A DNA stretch of 64,000 nucleotides from Megaleporinus macrocephalus (taxonomy: Eukaryota > Chordata > Actinopteri > Characiformes > Anostomidae). The stretch is taken from contig CM038726.1 in the NCBI GenBank assembly GCA_021613375.1, positions 13,152,253 through 13,216,252 on the forward strand. Reading direction: 5' to 3'. Both the position numbers and the translations under genes were made by a program. Positions within the stretch are counted from its first letter, which is position 1, and the number at the start of each line of letters is the position of its first letter. This document shows, piece after piece, positions 61,401-64,000 of this stretch. The notes beneath the pieces are model-generated. The model made no database searches. It was not told the DNA's origin and saw only the letters and a list, made by a program, of their open reading frames with translations.

Positions 61401-63124
61401 CAAAAGGAGATGGGTATGTGGAAAAGCGTAAGATCATATGAACTTTCTGTAAAGCTTTACATCCCTCAAGCCGGCGCTTGGCATTGCGCTTGTTGACCTT
61501 TAGCTTATGTGAAGCTGGTCTAGAGCATCAAATTCACTTGTCTATGCTTTTCTAGGAGATTATACAAGCTATGTAAACAAGCTATTATACAAGCCAAGCA
61601 ACTGAACTAATGTGTCGTCTGAGGCATCACCTTAAAGTCACTTCATTCACTAAATAGAGCTCATATCTAATTGTTTTGGGACATATAGATAGTTTAACAT
61701 TGGCACCGGGACTGTTTGCCTGTAGAAAATATATACACTTGAGTGGGTTTGTGTGCTTATTTGTTTATTTGCTTATTTATGTGCTTATTTGTTTATTGTT
61801 ATTCACAGGATGCCCCTTTAACCCACATGGCATTATCAACAGTGCAGTAGCGAATGTTATTGCGTCTTTGGTGTTTGGGAAGCGCTTTGACTATGACGAC
61901 ACTGATTTCCAGAATCTTCTACATCTAAGTGCGGAATCAACCCTTCTGGCAGGTTCGCCGTTTGTCCGGGTATTGTGTTTCTCCTGTTTGATTAGTGCTA
62001 TATGAGTGCAGTACATGTGGTCAAGTGTCTATGAAGATTGTGGTGTATATATGTTTTTGTCTTATCATTAAGTCTATAGCAGTTTTTATTTTTTTTAGTA
62101 AGTCTTAAACAAATTTATACCGGTCTTCTGGTTAGAAGGTCAAATGTACAAAACATTCCTGTTTCCTCAGCTTTATGATGCATTCCCTTCACTAATGAAG
62201 TATTTTGAAGGACCACATACCACAATTTTGGCTAACTATTCCAAACTGCTGGGCTTTCTGAAGAAGCAAATTGAGAAACACAAGAAAGAATGGGACCCAT
62301 TTAATCACCATGACCTCACTGATGTTTATATAGGAGAAATAGATAAGGTATGTTACCTCAGGTATTGTCATTGTATGCATTAGTTTTATTAAAGAATTAT
62401 AAGAACATCTGTAGAAGCCTGTAGTTTATGCTCAAGTGAACTATTTTGAACCAGAGAAGGAAAGACACCAATGCTGCCTTCACTGTGGACAATTTGACTC
62501 ACTGTATTCTGGACCTGTTTGAAACTGGAACAAGGCCCATGACCAGTACCTTACTCTGGGGTCTTCTCCTTATGATGAACCACCCTGAGGTCCAGAGTAC
62601 GTATACATCATCAAGGTAACCTATGTACTGTAAGTGAGGGTCAGTTACTGTACAACTACAACTACTGATACAACTTTATCACATTACTATAGCTATACAA
62701 CAAGGTTGTAGCCAGTCAAAGCAGCTACATTCAAAAAAGATTTTGGATTCCAAGGTTTGCATGGCCACCCTTACCCAGATTTCCATTCATCTGTGAACGA
62801 TCTGTCAGTCGTTGAATTATCTTGCACAGCTAATAATGTTGACGATGGCTTTGTCTGTATTTTTAGCTGTTAGGGAGAAGTTAGAAGTTATGTGCCATCT
62901 TCACAGGCATAATGTGAGTGTCTTGCTATTGTCCAGAGAATGTCCAGGCTGAGGTTGACCGTGTGATTGGATGGCCTAGGCGGCCGTGTATGGAGGACAG
63001 AGCCAACATGCCTTATACTGAGGCAGTACTGCATGAAATCCAGAGAGTGGGCAATGTCCTGCCTCTGGGTGTACCTCACAGGGCTTGCAATGACACCACA
63101 CTGGGCAAATACTTTATTCCTAAG
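58489..63124 (+). CDS. Cytochrome P450 family 2 (first seven of nine exons; 3' end off window)
   Basis: Exons 58489-58665, 59782-59944, 61264-61413, 61809-61969, 62171-62347, 62455-62596 and 62937-63124 join in frame (about 386 aa). Their sizes (150, 161, 177, 142, 188) are the CYP2 pattern. Residues 8-27 form the ER membrane anchor, followed by the proline hinge PPGPWSWPFLG. Helix C has YRWRRQRHF. The K-helix ExxR is EIQR in exon 7 (ANMPYTEAVLHEIQR). In the I-helix the usual AGTETT is TGTRPM (300-305), so the acid/alcohol pair is lost. The heme-cysteine exon lies beyond the edge. P450s oxidise lipophilic substrates with NADPH-P450 reductase; the substrate is unknown. I cannot assign a subfamily (2J/2K/2X-like are all possible). 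Confidence 0.9.
58917..59300. repeat. GC-richer, internally palindromic repeat in CYP2 intron 1
   Basis: Contains several near-palindromic CCCAnnnTGGG blocks (GCCCACCTTGGGC, GCCCAGAGTGGG, GCCCAGGGTGGG). It ends are similar in reverse (AACTGGGCCACTAC and, from the right, CACACTGGACCAGTT). Probably a non-autonomous DNA element; class unknown. Confidence 0.45.
59396..59416. repeat. (AT)n microsatellite
   Basis: Ten TA units in CYP2 intron 1. Confidence 0.85.
60020..60960 (-). mobile_element. Decayed LINE reverse-transcriptase fragment, antisense
   Basis: The minus strand reads IHWISYFNKKQHVRVCDHFL (60645-60580) and STGLCVLPYFLYTNDCTSY, which follow the palm region of L2/CR1-like fish reverse transcriptases (W..DFL..R.Q.VR; GAPQGCVLSP.LY.L.T.DC). 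Further left, HLYFL- and KLQRTGR-like debris matches the downstream part. Stops and frameshifts throughout. Lies in CYP2 intron 2. Confidence 0.6.
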
Positions 63125-64000
63125 GTAAGACAAGAATAAGAATCACTGTGAAACAAATGATGTACACATTGCTAAACTCACACTCTCTGTTATTGTAACA
63201 ACTTCATACGTCTGAGAAAGTTCTCAACCTTAAAAGTGGGATGTGTACGATTTTGTAACTCTTTGAGGTAAAACTCCAAACAATAGGCAGCAGAAAGTTG
63301 TGCTGTCAGCCCCTATCGCAAGAAACTCCCTAGCATTACTATTAACTGCTATTTACTTACCAGTCGAGAAGATATGTTGCAAGTTCACCATCAAAGTTCA
63401 TTTCAAAGTGTTTTCTCGACGTGAACGAACACCGGTCGTTATAATGGTCACTTGCGAAGAACATCAGCCACTGCACCTTTCATTGGCTAGCTGTTCTTAA
63501 GGGATCTAACCGTGGAGGTTAGAATACATTGAGGTACTGCTTCTTTAAGTGGTTTTACGAGACAAGCTGGGCTAGCTGGTTAGCAAACTAACTTTGTAGA
63601 TGTCTGTGCAACACAGTACATCTTTGATATACTTTCAAAACAGTTATTTCTTAACATTGTACCAAGTCAGTCATCACAATATATATTGAGGGGAACAATA
63701 TTCCACCTACTAGTTTTGCGTAATGTTAGGACCCAGCAGTGTTCTACTTACACATATTCTTATAACCCCGTACCACCAGAGTAGCACTTCAGTTCAAGTC
63801 TTTAAAATGTCTCTGACTTGTATGAAAAGGTGAAGATAACAGTGTTACATCGTTTTGCTCTGGAACTGTAATTGTGGGAATTGGTATTATTTTGCTAAGA
63901 AGTGTCACTAATTGTATGAAGTTAAAACACTCGCTGGCGAGATGTGTGAGTGGTCTACCATAAAGTTAGCTATCATAGGTAAGTTACGTGGAAGCAGCAG
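63125..64000. other. CYP2 intron 7 (start)
   Basis: Begins with GTAAGA after exon 7. I searched for the exon 8 and 9 signatures (PxxW/FxPERF, FxxGxRxCxG) on both strands and saw neither, so the last two exons lie outside the window. Nothing else is recognised. Confidence 0.5.

Overview
This window is nuclear DNA from a ray-finned fish. It is AT-rich, its genes are split into short exons with GT/AG borders, and it is full of teleost-type transposons, SINEs and minisatellites. The hormone gene encodes CYISNCPIG, which is isotocin, the teleost oxytocin homologue. Several interspersed repeats look like ones common in otophysan fish (characins, catfishes), but that finer placement is a weak guess.

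Layout from left to right: the last three exons of smyd1 (+, 452-2482); complete fabp1 (-, 5480-2863), tail-to-tail with smyd1; a decayed Tc1-like transposon (6384-7879); complete thnsl2 (+, 8818-17167); complete oxt/isotocin (-, 22088-19345) with an inferred leader exon near 23.3 kb; a gene-free stretch; a CpG-rich promoter near 26.2-26.6 kb feeding dqx1 (+, coding 30965-47892); complete edf1 (-, 57324-50430); and the first seven exons of a CYP2-family cytochrome P450 (+, 58489-63124, running off the right edge). I rebuilt exon borders by hand from splice sites, codon phase and protein similarity. The complete models close in frame: fabp1 127 aa, thnsl2 488 aa, isotocin precursor 155 aa, dqx1 778 aa, edf1 148 aa.

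The genes are not one pathway. They cover muscle chromatin and myosin assembly (smyd1), fatty-acid transport (fabp1), PLP-dependent phospho-threonine-type lyase chemistry (thnsl2), a neurohypophysial hormone (oxt), an RNA-helicase-like ATPase (dqx1), a coactivator and ribosome-associated factor (edf1) and a membrane mono-oxygenase (CYP2). The smyd1-fabp1-thnsl2 neighbourhood matches the human 2p11 order as I remember it.

The most striking non-genic structures are three minisatellites in introns. One is an 85-unit, 28-bp array in edf1 with no length changes and with block duplications visible in its variant order. One is a 13/26-bp array with a 78-bp higher-order unit in dqx1 intron 1. One is an AT-rich 28/29-bp array in dqx1 intron 2. 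Two hAT-like insertions still have perfect 8-bp target duplications, and a SINE has a perfect 13-bp one. I found no convincing new multi-gene system. The best leads are the CYP2 I-helix lacking its acid/alcohol pair, the CaaX-like tail of dqx1, the isotocin leader exon and promoter, and the edf1 minisatellite.
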